Source: Bacteroidota bacterium (lineage in GTDB: Bacteria; Bacteroidota; Bacteroidia; Chitinophagales; LD1). Taken from it: a DNA stretch of 64,000 bases. The first letter of the stretch is position 1, and each line of letters opens with the position of its first letter. The position numbers and the translations under genes are program-made. This document shows positions 53,410 through 61,742 of the stretch, piece after piece. Below the pieces are notes generated by a model, which worked only from the letters and a program-made list of their open reading frames with translations, ran no database searches and was not told where the DNA came from. The DNA is taken from positions 124,001 to 188,000 of the forward strand of contig JADJZU010000001.1 of NCBI GenBank assembly GCA_016715625.1. Direction: 5' to 3'.

Positions 53410-54903
53410 ATGGACCCACTTCAGCAAATCATCCACTCGCTTACCCCGCCCGAAAAGCGGTATTTCAAAATTTTTGCCTCCACCTTCAAAACCGGCAGTG
53501 ATTTAGTGCTGCTGTACGATGAATTAGAAAAGGAAAAAGAAGCAAACGATAAACAACTCAGCGCGCTACTCGGCATCAAAAACATTGCGGTGGCCAAAAG
53601 CAACCTGCGCGCACTCTTACTGAAAGCCATGCGCAATTTTCGCGAAGAGCACAATGTTGGCGACCGCATCCGCTCTTCCCTTTCCGAAATAGAGTTTCTG
53701 ACCAATAAAAACCTGAAAGCGGAAGCACGAAAAGAAATCAAGAAGCTGACCAAACTCGTGAACGATTCTGAAATGCACTACGCCAGTGCCGAACTGGCTA
53801 TGCGCTCGGTGCTCAACATGGAGCCCATCAAAGACCGCGAAGCGATGTTTGCCTTTTTCGATAAAATGGAAGCGCAAATCAGCACGGCCGCTACCAATAT
53901 GGCCGAAATGTATGTAGCCGTGCTCTTCCACTCGCGCAACACACGCTACATGAACACCTTTGATTACGAAAACCCGGCCCTGCGTAAAACCTACAGCGAT
54001 GCTTTCTTAAAAGAGGCGCTTCAACGCATAGATTCCGTTACCTCTGTCCGTGCCCGCGTGGTATACACAGAGATGGCGGCCGCACACTACAATACCCACG
54101 GAGAGAAAGAAAAAGCCGGTACCCTCTACCAAAAAAACATGCAGGCATTTCAGGATAATCCCTCGCTGCTCGAAGCGCCCAAAACTTTCTTTTTCAGCAG
54201 CATTTCCAACTATATTGTTTTCTCGCTCGATACCAACCAGCCCAAACTGACCGCCCAACTGCTCGCCAAACTCGAAAAATGGGTCGCTGATTCAAAAGCA
54301 TTTTTTGTCACCAATCCCGATGTATTGATCCGCGTACAGTACCGCGTGCTCAGCACAAAGATTTGGCTCTGCAAAGTATATCAGCAACCCAAAGAAATGC
54401 TGGACCTGGAGCCGGAACTGGAAAACTTATTGAACGCTGCCGGCAACGAATCGCAACCCACCCTGCCGGCTATTATGACCATCCGCTTTGCCAGCGTACT
54501 GGTACAGCACAAACTTTTTGAAAAAGGGCACTACTGGCTCGAAAAATATTTTGCCCTGCCCACCGCCAAGCACGTAAAGGTCATGTATCACACGGCACGC
54601 CTGCTCGAGGTCATGTTGTTTTACAACCAGGGGCAACTGGATTTAGCCGATTCCAAAGCCATCAATTTTTACAAGAGTATAAACGATGCAGGTATCGAAG
54701 ACCCTTTCTACATTCTGCTGGGCAAATTTCTGCGCAAACTTTGTAAGTGGCATTTTAAACAGCCGAAAGATGCCGCAGAATGCAAGGCCCTGCTTTCAGA
54801 AATGGAAGCCCTGCTACAACAACGGCAGGACAGCACGGCCGGTCTTTTTTTTGAAATCTTCGACCTTCGCACCTGGTGGAAGGAACAACTGAAGCAAGCC
54901 TGA
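53410..54903 (+). CDS. Hypothetical helical-repeat (TPR-like) protein
   Basis: This 497-residue protein is predominantly helical. It opens with MDPLQQIIHSLTPPEKRYFKIF and contains degenerate TPR-like pairs such as AAAHYNTHGEKEKAGTLYQK and HYWLEKYFALPTAKHVKVMY. There is no signal peptide or membrane segment. I do not recognise a specific family. It diverges from the minus-strand fibre-like gene with 146 bases between starts, so it could be a scaffold or regulator for those surface genes, which is only inference from position. Confidence 0.8.
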   Translation: MDPLQQIIHSLTPPEKRYFKIFASTFKTGSDLVLLYDELEKEKEANDKQLSALLGIKNIAVAKSNLRALLLKAMRNFREEHNVGDRIRSSLSEIEFLTNKNLKAEARKEIKKLTKLVNDSEMHYASAELAMRSVLNMEPIKDREAMFAFFDKMEAQISTAATNMAEMYVAVLFHSRNTRYMNTFDYENPALRKTYSDAFLKEALQRIDSVTSVRARVVYTEMAAAHYNTHGEKEKAGTLYQKNMQAFQDNPSLLEAPKTFFFSSISNYIVFSLDTNQPKLTAQLLAKLEKWVADSKAFFVTNPDVLIRVQYRVLSTKIWLCKVYQQPKEMLDLEPELENLLNAAGNESQPTLPAIMTIRFASVLVQHKLFEKGHYWLEKYFALPTAKHVKVMYHTARLLEVMLFYNQGQLDLADSKAINFYKSINDAGIEDPFYILLGKFLRKLCKWHFKQPKDAAECKALLSEMEALLQQRQDSTAGLFFEIFDLRTWWKEQLKQA

Positions 54904-55421
54904 TAGACCTTTCGCTTTATCTTAAAGCAACGGGCAACAGCGCTTTTGCGATTCGGGGCGGAAGCCTGCGGAGCGAGGCATCCTGCCTTGCATAGACCAC
55001 ATTATTCAAACCGGGAGCATAACCATAACTAAAATTTCATGCGGGTGAGGATACCCACCTGTAAATGAATCTACGAATTGGAGCTAGCAAAAAAAGAAAC
55101 AGGAACAAATGGAAGTCAAGAGCATCAGTGTTTGATTGATGATATTTACGTTTGGCAGATTTCAATCAATTAACCGGAAAAGACCCTTACTTCTTAATAT
55201 GCGAGAAACATCAAAATTTCAAAAACGAGTTTGTCGGAAAGGAAGACCTACAAGAATTTGAATCTGAGGAAACCGTCTTACTTAAAGAAAGACTAACTAC
55301 TACTGTTCATCTTACGAGTGGAACCCACAGCTTGTATTTTTTAAATTTAATTTTGTAGGGATGGGAGAAAAATTCATATTTCTATTTACATAATGAGAAC
55401 TAAAAAATAAAATAGGATTTC
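54904..55421. other. 520-bp gene-poor gap
   Basis: A copy of the dispersed element lies at 54934-54986. A 68-codon open frame (55152-55358, TTG start) is uncharacteristic and shows no recognisable feature; I do not call it a gene. No promoter for the LOV kinase gene is clear, although TAnn-like AT-rich sequence precedes it. Confidence 0.6.
54934..54986. repeat. Dispersed intergenic element, copy 2
   Basis: This stretch shares the AGCGCTT, CGGAAGC, TGCGGA and GAGG blocks with 22268-22320 in the same order. It begins 31 bases after the helical-repeat gene. Confidence 0.5.
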
Positions 55422-56561
55422 ATGATGTCTTTCATACAAAAATTACTCAAGCCTCAAGATAAACTAGAGGTAATTAAGTTGGCAGTAGATAATTCTGCCG
55501 AGGGGGTTATTGTCACAGACGTTAAACTGTTTGATGGTGGAATAGTTTTTGCCAACAAAGCATTTTATGAACTTACCGGATACTCCCCCGAGGAGGTTAT
55601 AGGCAAAAACTGCAGATTTTTACAGGGACCCGGTACGAATAAAGAGAGCATTGCCGAAATGAGACAATGCGTAAAAGAAGGCAGACGGTATTACGGAGAA
55701 CTTCTTAATTACAAAAAAAATGGTGAGGAATTTTGGAACGCACTTACAATAATGCCCATTTACAATGCGGCAGGAGAACTTACGCATTTTACAGGTTCTC
55801 AAACCAATATAACCGCCAGGAAAAAAGCTGAAGAGGAAGTGCAACGCCTGAATACCGAATTGATAAAAAATATTGAGCAGTTACAAAATGCCAACAAAGA
55901 ATTAGAAACCTTCAGCTATACCATTTCGCACGATTTGCAAAGCCCCTTGCGCAATATGAGTGCGTTTTCGAAAATTTTACTCAAAGACTATAATGATAAG
56001 TTGGACGATAAGGGCAAAGTGTATCTAACATTTATTGACAGTAGCGCCAACAGGATGAGTGATTTAATTCACGACCTGTTGGCATTTGCCAAGTTGGGCA
56101 AGGTTAATCTTAATAAAAAAGAGGTTAACATGAATGAAATAGTAAATGTGGTACTAGATGAAATAAAGTTGACCTCGGCAAATTTTCGTACTGAAATAAT
56201 ATTGCACCCGCTTACGAGTGTACAATGCGACCCTTCTTTAATCAAACAAGTTTGGGTAAATCTAATAGGAAATGCAGTAAAGTATTCCTCCAAAAAAGAA
56301 ACACCGGTAGTCGAAATAGGCATACAGCATATAAATGAACAGCCTGTTTATTATGTAAAAGACAATGGCGATGGCTTTGATATGAAACATGCCGAAAAAC
56401 TTTTTGCCGTATTTCAACGCCTGCACAGCACCGATGAGTTTGAAGGCACTGGTGTGGGCTTAGCTATGGCAGAACGTATTGTTGCCAAACACGGTGGGCG
56501 TATATGGGCAGAAGGAAAAAAAGGGAAGGAGGCAACGTTTTATTTTACCCTTCCAGGTTAA
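55422..56561 (+). CDS. LOV-domain blue-light sensor histidine kinase
   Basis: This 379-residue protein has an N-terminal LOV photosensory domain (about 18-135), a short coiled coil, and a kinase core. The flavin-adduct Cys64 is in GKNCRFLQG; N96 (LNYKKNG), N106 (FWN) and Q127 (TGSQTN) lie at +32, +42 and +63 from it, exactly the spacing of C450, N482, N492 and Q513 in phototropin LOV2. Phospho-acceptor His170 is in TISHDLQSPL; the ATPase has the N box NLIGNAVKYS, DNGDGFD and GTGVGLAM. It lacks membrane segments and should be a cytosolic blue-light receptor. No response regulator gene is adjacent, so its output is unknown. Confidence 0.95.
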   Translation: MMSFIQKLLKPQDKLEVIKLAVDNSAEGVIVTDVKLFDGGIVFANKAFYELTGYSPEEVIGKNCRFLQGPGTNKESIAEMRQCVKEGRRYYGELLNYKKNGEEFWNALTIMPIYNAAGELTHFTGSQTNITARKKAEEEVQRLNTELIKNIEQLQNANKELETFSYTISHDLQSPLRNMSAFSKILLKDYNDKLDDKGKVYLTFIDSSANRMSDLIHDLLAFAKLGKVNLNKKEVNMNEIVNVVLDEIKLTSANFRTEIILHPLTSVQCDPSLIKQVWVNLIGNAVKYSSKKETPVVEIGIQHINEQPVYYVKDNGDGFDMKHAEKLFAVFQRLHSTDEFEGTGVGLAMAERIVAKHGGRIWAEGKKGKEATFYFTLPG

Positions 56562-56572
56562 AACCCTAAATT

Positions 56573-56654
56573 AAAATTTAGAGCCTTTCCACGAGTTTGG
56601 AACACCATAAAGTAAAACTTAGAGCACTTCCACGATTTTGGAATACCTTAAAGT
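56573..56654. repeat. Tandem duplication, two 41-bp units
   Basis: Units at 56573-56613 and 56614-56654 match at 35 of 41 positions and abut without a spacer. Each has TTAGAGC, TTCCACGA, TTTGGAA and TTAAAGT or ATAAAGT. They lie 12 bases after the LOV kinase stop, in non-coding sequence. Confidence 0.85.
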
Positions 56655-56798
56655 AGGGCTAATACCGTCCAGAAATGTTTCCGACAGCATAAAGCTTTAC
56701 TTAGACTGTTAAACACTACCTTACATTCCGCTCCCAAGCGCTCAAGCGCATTTGGTCAGCCCGCATTCTTTTATACATTCGACTATCCAAAAAACAGC

Positions 56799-57536
56799 AT
56801 GATTTTTTATCGTCTCCGGTCCTTTATAGTTGGTATGTTGCTGCTGGCGGCAGGCGGTGGCTGTTTGCCGGGCTGCCAGAAACAGGATTCGCTGGAGGTA
56901 ACTTACCACCGCGAATACTATCCGCTGGCCCCGGGGCATTACATTACCTATCAGGTAGATTCCATTCAATACAGTTTTTCCGAAAACCCCGACACCTATG
57001 TGCGCGATACCATTCGCTACCAGCTCAAAGAAATAATCACCGATACGTTTTACGATAACGAAAACGAACTGAACTACCGGCTGGAGCTGTACAGACGCTC
57101 CGATACCCTGTCGGCTTTCAGCACCTGGAAAATATGGTATGTAAAGGCAGACGACTACAACGTGCAAAAAACAGAAGACGACATCCGGTTCATCAAGCTC
57201 ATTTTTCCACCCAAAGAAAACGAGTCATGGAACGGCAACCTGTATGTGCCGTAAACCGACATTTACCGCATCTTCCGCAACTGGAACTACACGTACTCCA
57301 ATGTGCATGAGCCCTATATTGCCGGGGGCTTAAACTTCGACAGCACCTTGACTGTTTTGCAGGTAGATGACGAAGATTTGATTGAGAAAACACTCCGCAG
57401 AGAGGTGTATGCCAAAAACATTGGGATGGTGTATCAGGAATGGGAATACCTCACCAAACAGAAGGTACAACTCAACTGGCAAAACGGACCCGAAAACGGA
57501 TTCCGCATACGCATGAAAGCCATTGACTGGAATTAA
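56799..57536 (+). pseudogene. Lipoprotein gene with an in-frame stop
   Basis: One reading frame of 245 codons is interrupted by TAA at 57252-57254. The first part encodes a lipoprotein precursor (lipobox LPGC near residue 27) and VTYHREYYPLAPGHYITYQVD. The frame continues after the stop with DIYRIFRNWNYTYSNVHEP and ends FRIRMKAIDWN, so both halves look like one protein. A single substitution (for example CAA or GAA to TAA) explains it. Either a true pseudogene or a sequence error is possible. The stop overlaps the ATG of the subtilase gene (TAATG), so translation may be coupled. Confidence 0.75.
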
Positions 57537-59221
57537 TGAAGCCCAACCCAAGCCTCCTTTTACTTCTTCAACGTGCCTGCTATGGCGGCCTGTTGATTTG
57601 CCTTTTGGCCACTTCTACCCCGGCCCGCGCACAGCAAAACTACTACTGGGTACAGTTCAAAGACAAAGGCTGCAGCCTCAGCGCGCTTAACACACCCGAG
57701 CAGTTTTTATCGCCTGCTTCGCTGCAGCGCAGGCAGGTGCAGGGCCTGGCCGTAACCGATAGCGACCTGCCGCTCTGCCGGGATTATATCGACAGCCTGA
57801 GTCCCTACATCAGTTTTTTAAAGCATCGCCTCAAATGGTTTAACCTGGCCGTGGTGCAGGTAAACGTGCCGGCCTATCTCGATAGCATCCGGGCCTTGCC
57901 CTTTGTAGATAGTGTGGGTCCTATCCGGCTAATTCCGCAGGCGAACAAGATAGATAAATGGGCCGCAGAGCTCCCCGAACCGGTAGTGGACCAAAGCATC
58001 GTGTATCCCAACCGGTATGGCGTAGGCTATAACCAGCTCAATATGCTCAATGGCGATTTGCTGCACCAGTTAGGCTACAAGGGCGACAGCGTGCTGCTGG
58101 CGGTGTTTGACAATGGATTTGTAAACGTGGACATTATCCCCGGTTTCGATAGTGCCCGCAGCCACGTAGTGGCCACCTATGATTTTGTTCATCACGAAGA
58201 GAATGTATACGAAGACGGAGGACACGGCACCAACGTGCTCAGCTGCATTGCCGCACAGGTGCCCAATCGCATGGTGGGCTCGGCCCCGGAGGTAAGTCTG
58301 CTGCTTTTGGAGAGCGAAGACGATGGGGCTGAATGGGTGATGGAAGAATACAACTGGGCCGCTGCCGCAGAATATGCCGACAGCATGGGCGCAAAAATCT
58401 TTTCTACCTCCCTCGGCTACACCACCTTTGATGGCGACTCGGGCAGCCATACTTATGCCGATTTATCGGGCAACAAAACCGTGATTACCCGAGCAGGGAA
58501 TATGGCCTTCGGCAAAGGCATATTGGTAATTAACAGTGCCGGAAACTACGGGGCCAATAGCTGGCGCTATGTAGGTGCCCCGGCCGATGGCGACAGCATC
58601 TTATCCATTGGCGCGGTAGATTCAGCCGAGGTGATTGCCGGCTTTAGCAGCCGCGGCCCCACCAGTGCCGGAAGAATAAAACCCGATGTTTGTTCGCAGG
58701 GTGTAAAGAGTGGAGTGCTGAGCACACAGGGCGATGTGAGCACCAGCGGAGGCACTTCTTTCAGTTGCCCGATACTGGCAGGCTGCGCAGCTTGCCTGTG
58801 GCAGGCCTTCCCGCAAAAGACCAACCGTGAAATTTTTGATGCCATCGTTATCAGTGCCGACCGCTTTTGGACACCCGGCAACGATTACGGCTATGGCATC
58901 CCCAATTTCTATAATGCGTATCTGGTGCTGAAGACCGATTACAATGCCAACATTTTAAAGATAAACCGCGAGGCTGCTGTATTCCCCAATCCCTTCTCCA
59001 GCGAACTGAATGTGTCTGTTTTCTCCGCACAAAACGGCACACAAACCATAGAGATTTTTGACGTGGCCGGCAACCGGGTATTGCAGCAATCTTTCTTTTT
59101 GCGCAACAATACGTTTGAGGTATGGAAACTAAACGGAGTGACGAACCTGCCTGCGGGAGACTATGTTTTGCGCCTGAACTACGATAAAAATACTACTGTA
59201 AAATTGACCAAGCCTTTTTGA
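57536..59221 (+). CDS. Secreted S8 family serine peptidase (subtilase), T9SS cargo
   Basis: This 561-residue protease has a signal peptide (about 1-32), an N-terminal inhibitor-like propeptide region (about 35-135) and a subtilase domain with catalytic Asp192 (AVFDNGF), His230 (GGHGTNVLS), oxyanion Asn337 (NSAGN) and Ser408 (GGTSFS). All catalytic residues are present. The C-terminal 80 residues (AAVFPNPFSSELNVSVF to LTKPF) form a T9SS type A sorting domain. It should be exported and processed extracellularly. It begins within the stop of the broken lipoprotein gene and is followed by the 98-residue protein one base later, suggesting a three-gene operon. Confidence 0.94.
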   Translation: MKPNPSLLLLLQRACYGGLLICLLATSTPARAQQNYYWVQFKDKGCSLSALNTPEQFLSPASLQRRQVQGLAVTDSDLPLCRDYIDSLSPYISFLKHRLKWFNLAVVQVNVPAYLDSIRALPFVDSVGPIRLIPQANKIDKWAAELPEPVVDQSIVYPNRYGVGYNQLNMLNGDLLHQLGYKGDSVLLAVFDNGFVNVDIIPGFDSARSHVVATYDFVHHEENVYEDGGHGTNVLSCIAAQVPNRMVGSAPEVSLLLLESEDDGAEWVMEEYNWAAAAEYADSMGAKIFSTSLGYTTFDGDSGSHTYADLSGNKTVITRAGNMAFGKGILVINSAGNYGANSWRYVGAPADGDSILSIGAVDSAEVIAGFSSRGPTSAGRIKPDVCSQGVKSGVLSTQGDVSTSGGTSFSCPILAGCAACLWQAFPQKTNREIFDAIVISADRFWTPGNDYGYGIPNFYNAYLVLKTDYNANILKINREAAVFPNPFSSELNVSVFSAQNGTQTIEIFDVAGNRVLQQSFFLRNNTFEVWKLNGVTNLPAGDYVLRLNYDKNTTVKLTKPF

Positions 59222-59222
59222 T

Positions 59223-59519
59223 ATGAATCTGTACATGATTGAAATTAGTCTGCCGGCCTATCTCAGCCACGAACTGATAGAACTGATACCCGCGCAGCGC
59301 GCCCACATTGATAAACTACTTCAGGAGAACACCGTGCTGAGCTATACTCTGGCGGCAGACCGCAGCAAACTTTGGGTAGTACTATCGGCCAAAACGCCAC
59401 AAGAGGCCGAAAAAACGGTATCCACCTTTCCTATTGCAGAATATGTGCAGTGGGAGATTACAGAACTGGCTTTTCACAACTCGGTGAAGGTGATATTGCC
59501 CACCATGTCGCTGAACTAA
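59223..59519 (+). CDS. Small ferredoxin-fold-like protein (YciI/muconolactone-isomerase-like)
   Basis: This 98-residue protein has the alternating pattern of a dimeric alpha/beta barrel of the YciI or muconolactone-isomerase type: MNLYMIEISLP, a helix in HELIELIPAQRAHIDKLLQEN, LWVVLSAKTPQEAEKTVSTFP, and VQWEITELAFHNS. The catalytic role is not certain, and the match is by pattern only. It starts one base after the subtilase stop and is probably co-translated. Confidence 0.65.
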   Translation: MNLYMIEISLPAYLSHELIELIPAQRAHIDKLLQENTVLSYTLAADRSKLWVVLSAKTPQEAEKTVSTFPIAEYVQWEITELAFHNSVKVILPTMSLN

Positions 59520-59532
59520 AGAATACTCCGAT

Positions 59533-59853
59533 TTACTTTTCGGTGCAGGTGAGGCGGTTGCCGCGGTTGAAGTAATTAATGTAGTTTTCTTCACCGGGTT
59601 TATTCACACAAAAATCATAGGTGTAGGTGGGGGCTATAGAATTACAAATGTATCCGAGACCGGTATCGGCACTGATGGCCGCGTTATAATCGGCCGTGGT
59701 GGCAAAACTGTCTTTGCACAGCACATGCGAAAAAGTATTGGAGTTAACGGTGATGGCACATTGCACACATTCGTTGGTGCAGGTGTAGCACTTTTTGCAG
59801 GAGGAAATCGCTGCAAGGAGCAACACGGGAGCAAGCAGAATCAACTTTTTCAT
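59533..59853 (-). CDS. Cys-rich hypothetical lipoprotein
   Basis: This protein of about 106 residues has a signal and lipobox (LLLAAISSC), so it should be a lipoprotein with Cys19 lipidated. The first mature residues form CKKCYTCTNECVQC, a dense CxxCxxC pattern that might bind metal or form disulfides. Further cysteines lie downstream. I use ATG 59853, since an upstream in-frame ATG at 59913 adds non-hydrophobic residues before the signal. It is convergent with the small protein at 59223. Function unknown. Confidence 0.7.
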   Translation of the reverse strand: MKKLILLAPVLLLAAISSCKKCYTCTNECVQCAITVNSNTFSHVLCKDSFATTADYNAAISADTGLGYICNSIAPTYTYDFCVNKPGEENYINYFNRGNRLTCTEK

Positions 59854-59949
59854 GGATATGTTTTCTATGGCTAAAATAGAATTAAACAAACGCCCGCCAA
59901 GAGCCGTTTCCATTCAAAATAATAAATTTCGGCCGCTAATACTTTTCAA

Positions 59950-61098
59950 GTGGGAAAAATATACCTGGATAATGCTGCCACTACGCGCATCTCGGACGAA
60001 GTGCTGCAGGAGATGATGCCTTTTTTAACCGAAAACTTCGGGAACCCTTCCTCCATTCACAGCTTTGGACGGGTGGCCAAATCCACGATTGAAAAAGCAA
60101 GGCGCACAGTAGCCAAATACCTGAACGTATCCACCTCCGAAATTTTCTTTACAGGCAGCGGCACCGAAAGCAACAATACAGCCATCAAGTGTGCGGTGCG
60201 TGATTTGGGCGTTACCCGAATCATTTCTTCGGCTATTGAACACCACTGTGTATTGCATTCGGTGGAAGCCGAGGCGCGTGCAGGGGTGCAGGTGGAATGG
60301 GTGCAGCTCGACCACGAAGGGCGCGTAAATCTGGCGCATCTGGAACAACTGCTGGCACAGCCCGCAGGCAAAACGCTCGTATCGCTGATGCATGCCAATA
60401 ACGAGATTGGCACTATCAACGACCTGAATGCCCTGTCGCAACTCTGCCAAAAATACGGGGCTCTTTTGCATTCCGACACGGTGCAAACCATCGGCTACGT
60501 GCCTTTTAATTTGCAGGAAACAAAAGTGCAGTTTCTAAGTGGCTCGGCTCATAAGTTTCACGGGCCCAAAGGCGTTGGCTTTTTATACATACAGGGCGAT
60601 GTGCATATCCATCCTTTTATTGACGGAGGCTCACAAGAGCGCAATATGCGCGCGGGCACCGAAAATGTGGCGGGCATTGCCGGCCTGGGCAAAGCGCTGG
60701 AGCAATCGGTGGCCGAAATGGAGGCTAACCGTGCTTTGGTGAGCGGCTTGAAGAACTACATGATACAGCAATTAACCGAGCATCTTCCCGCTGTGCAGTT
60801 TAATGGCGACATCAGTGAACAGGGCGGAAATTACAAGGTGCTCAATGTGTCTCTGCCACCACATCCGAAAGCGGAGTTGGTCTTGTTTAACCTCGACATG
60901 GCGGGCATTGCCGCCAGCGGAGGCAGTGCCTGTACGTCCGGCTCCGAAAAAGCATCGCACGTGCTGGAGGGCATCCATGCCGCGCCCAACCGCAAAGCAG
61001 TTCGCTTTTCGTTCAGCAAATACAACACCCGCGCAGATATTGACGCAGCGGTGCAGGTATTATCGAAAATGTATGCCGGGCAAGCTGTAGAAGGCTAA
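59950..61098 (+). CDS. Cysteine desulfurase (IscS/NifS family)
   Basis: This 382-residue PLP enzyme takes sulfur from cysteine as an enzyme persulfide for Fe-S clusters, tRNA thiolation or cofactors. The PLP Lys202 is in SGSAHKFHGPKG and the active-site Cys328 in SGGSACTSGSEK, with MHANNEIG and HSDTVQ at the cofactor-binding positions. The length and Cys-loop type match the IscS/NifS group. The start is GTG at 59950 (MGKIYLDNAATT), which fits homologues and is preceded by AT-rich sequence. No iscU, suf or tusA gene lies nearby, so its acceptor is not known. Confidence 0.93.
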   Translation: MGKIYLDNAATTRISDEVLQEMMPFLTENFGNPSSIHSFGRVAKSTIEKARRTVAKYLNVSTSEIFFTGSGTESNNTAIKCAVRDLGVTRIISSAIEHHCVLHSVEAEARAGVQVEWVQLDHEGRVNLAHLEQLLAQPAGKTLVSLMHANNEIGTINDLNALSQLCQKYGALLHSDTVQTIGYVPFNLQETKVQFLSGSAHKFHGPKGVGFLYIQGDVHIHPFIDGGSQERNMRAGTENVAGIAGLGKALEQSVAEMEANRALVSGLKNYMIQQLTEHLPAVQFNGDISEQGGNYKVLNVSLPPHPKAELVLFNLDMAGIAASGGSACTSGSEKASHVLEGIHAAPNRKAVRFSFSKYNTRADIDAAVQVLSKMYAGQAVEG

Positions 61099-61145
61099 AT
61101 CTTCCACACCAAACCGGGTCACTTGACAAATCTTCACTTCTGATG

Positions 61146-61153
61146 TAGATTTG
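61146..61153 (+). promoter_or_regulatory. Promoter with -7 element near the start codon
   Basis: TAGATTTG is an exact -7 element, with TTGACA 17 bases upstream. Only seven bases separate it from the ATG at 61161, again suggesting a very short leader. Confidence 0.55.
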
Positions 61154-61160
61154 TGCCCGT

Positions 61161-61718
61161 ATGAAATCCCTGACCGTCATTCACCTGATATTGGCGTGCG
61201 TGTTATTTACCTCCTTCAAAGGCTACGAGGAAGAGAAAAACCCGGGCGCATTCTACGCCACCATCGATGGCAAAATGTTCAAGCTGCGCGAAGACCAGTT
61301 GTTTCGCGGATTACTGATGACCAAATCAGCCAGCATGGATGGTCGCACCCCCTCCAAAACAGTTATCAGCACCACCTTTAACGGCAGTTCTTATGATAAT
61401 GCGGACGGCAGATTATTCAGCGAACTGGCGCAGTTTGAGATTGGTTATGATGGCGAAAAAATCGGAGTGCCATCCAGCTATGCCATTGCTCTGCAGTTTG
61501 ATGCTACCAACTATTTTATGCTCACGGATGGCAGCCAACTCGAGATTACAAAATTTGAATGGGAAAGCGACAAAAAGCATTTTAATCTATCGGCCGATTT
61601 TAATTGCAAACTACGCTCGTTTGGTTACCCGAACGATGGCAAAAAAGATGTGGTTTTCAAAGGCCGAATGAGCGACATCCGCATTACAGTCCCAAGTTGG
61701 ATTGCGCATAAGAACTAA
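61161..61718 (+). CDS. Exported hypothetical protein
   Basis: This 185-residue protein has an N-terminal hydrophobic signal (MKSLTVIHLILACVLFTSF). The rest is likely beta-rich (FYATIDGKMFKLREDQLF, FNLSADFNCKLRSFG) and I recognise no family. The LAC sequence (Cys13) is too early for a standard lipobox, so soluble or inner-membrane-associated secretion is equally possible. It lies between cysteine desulfurase and the convergent rhomboid gene. Confidence 0.72.
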   Translation: MKSLTVIHLILACVLFTSFKGYEEEKNPGAFYATIDGKMFKLREDQLFRGLLMTKSASMDGRTPSKTVISTTFNGSSYDNADGRLFSELAQFEIGYDGEKIGVPSSYAIALQFDATNYFMLTDGSQLEITKFEWESDKKHFNLSADFNCKLRSFGYPNDGKKDVVFKGRMSDIRITVPSWIAHKN

Positions 61719-61742
61719 GCGCGGCTCCTCTCCTTTTTTAGC

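Noticed and set aside
55152..55358. A 68-codon open frame before the LOV kinase.
   Set aside because: It starts with TTG, has no recognisable motif and is in a gene-poor gap; I list the region as non-coding.
57252..57254. Stop codon read-through or recoding at TAA.
   Set aside because: TAA is not used for selenocysteine or pyrrolysine, and no recoding structure is visible; a substitution or error is simpler.
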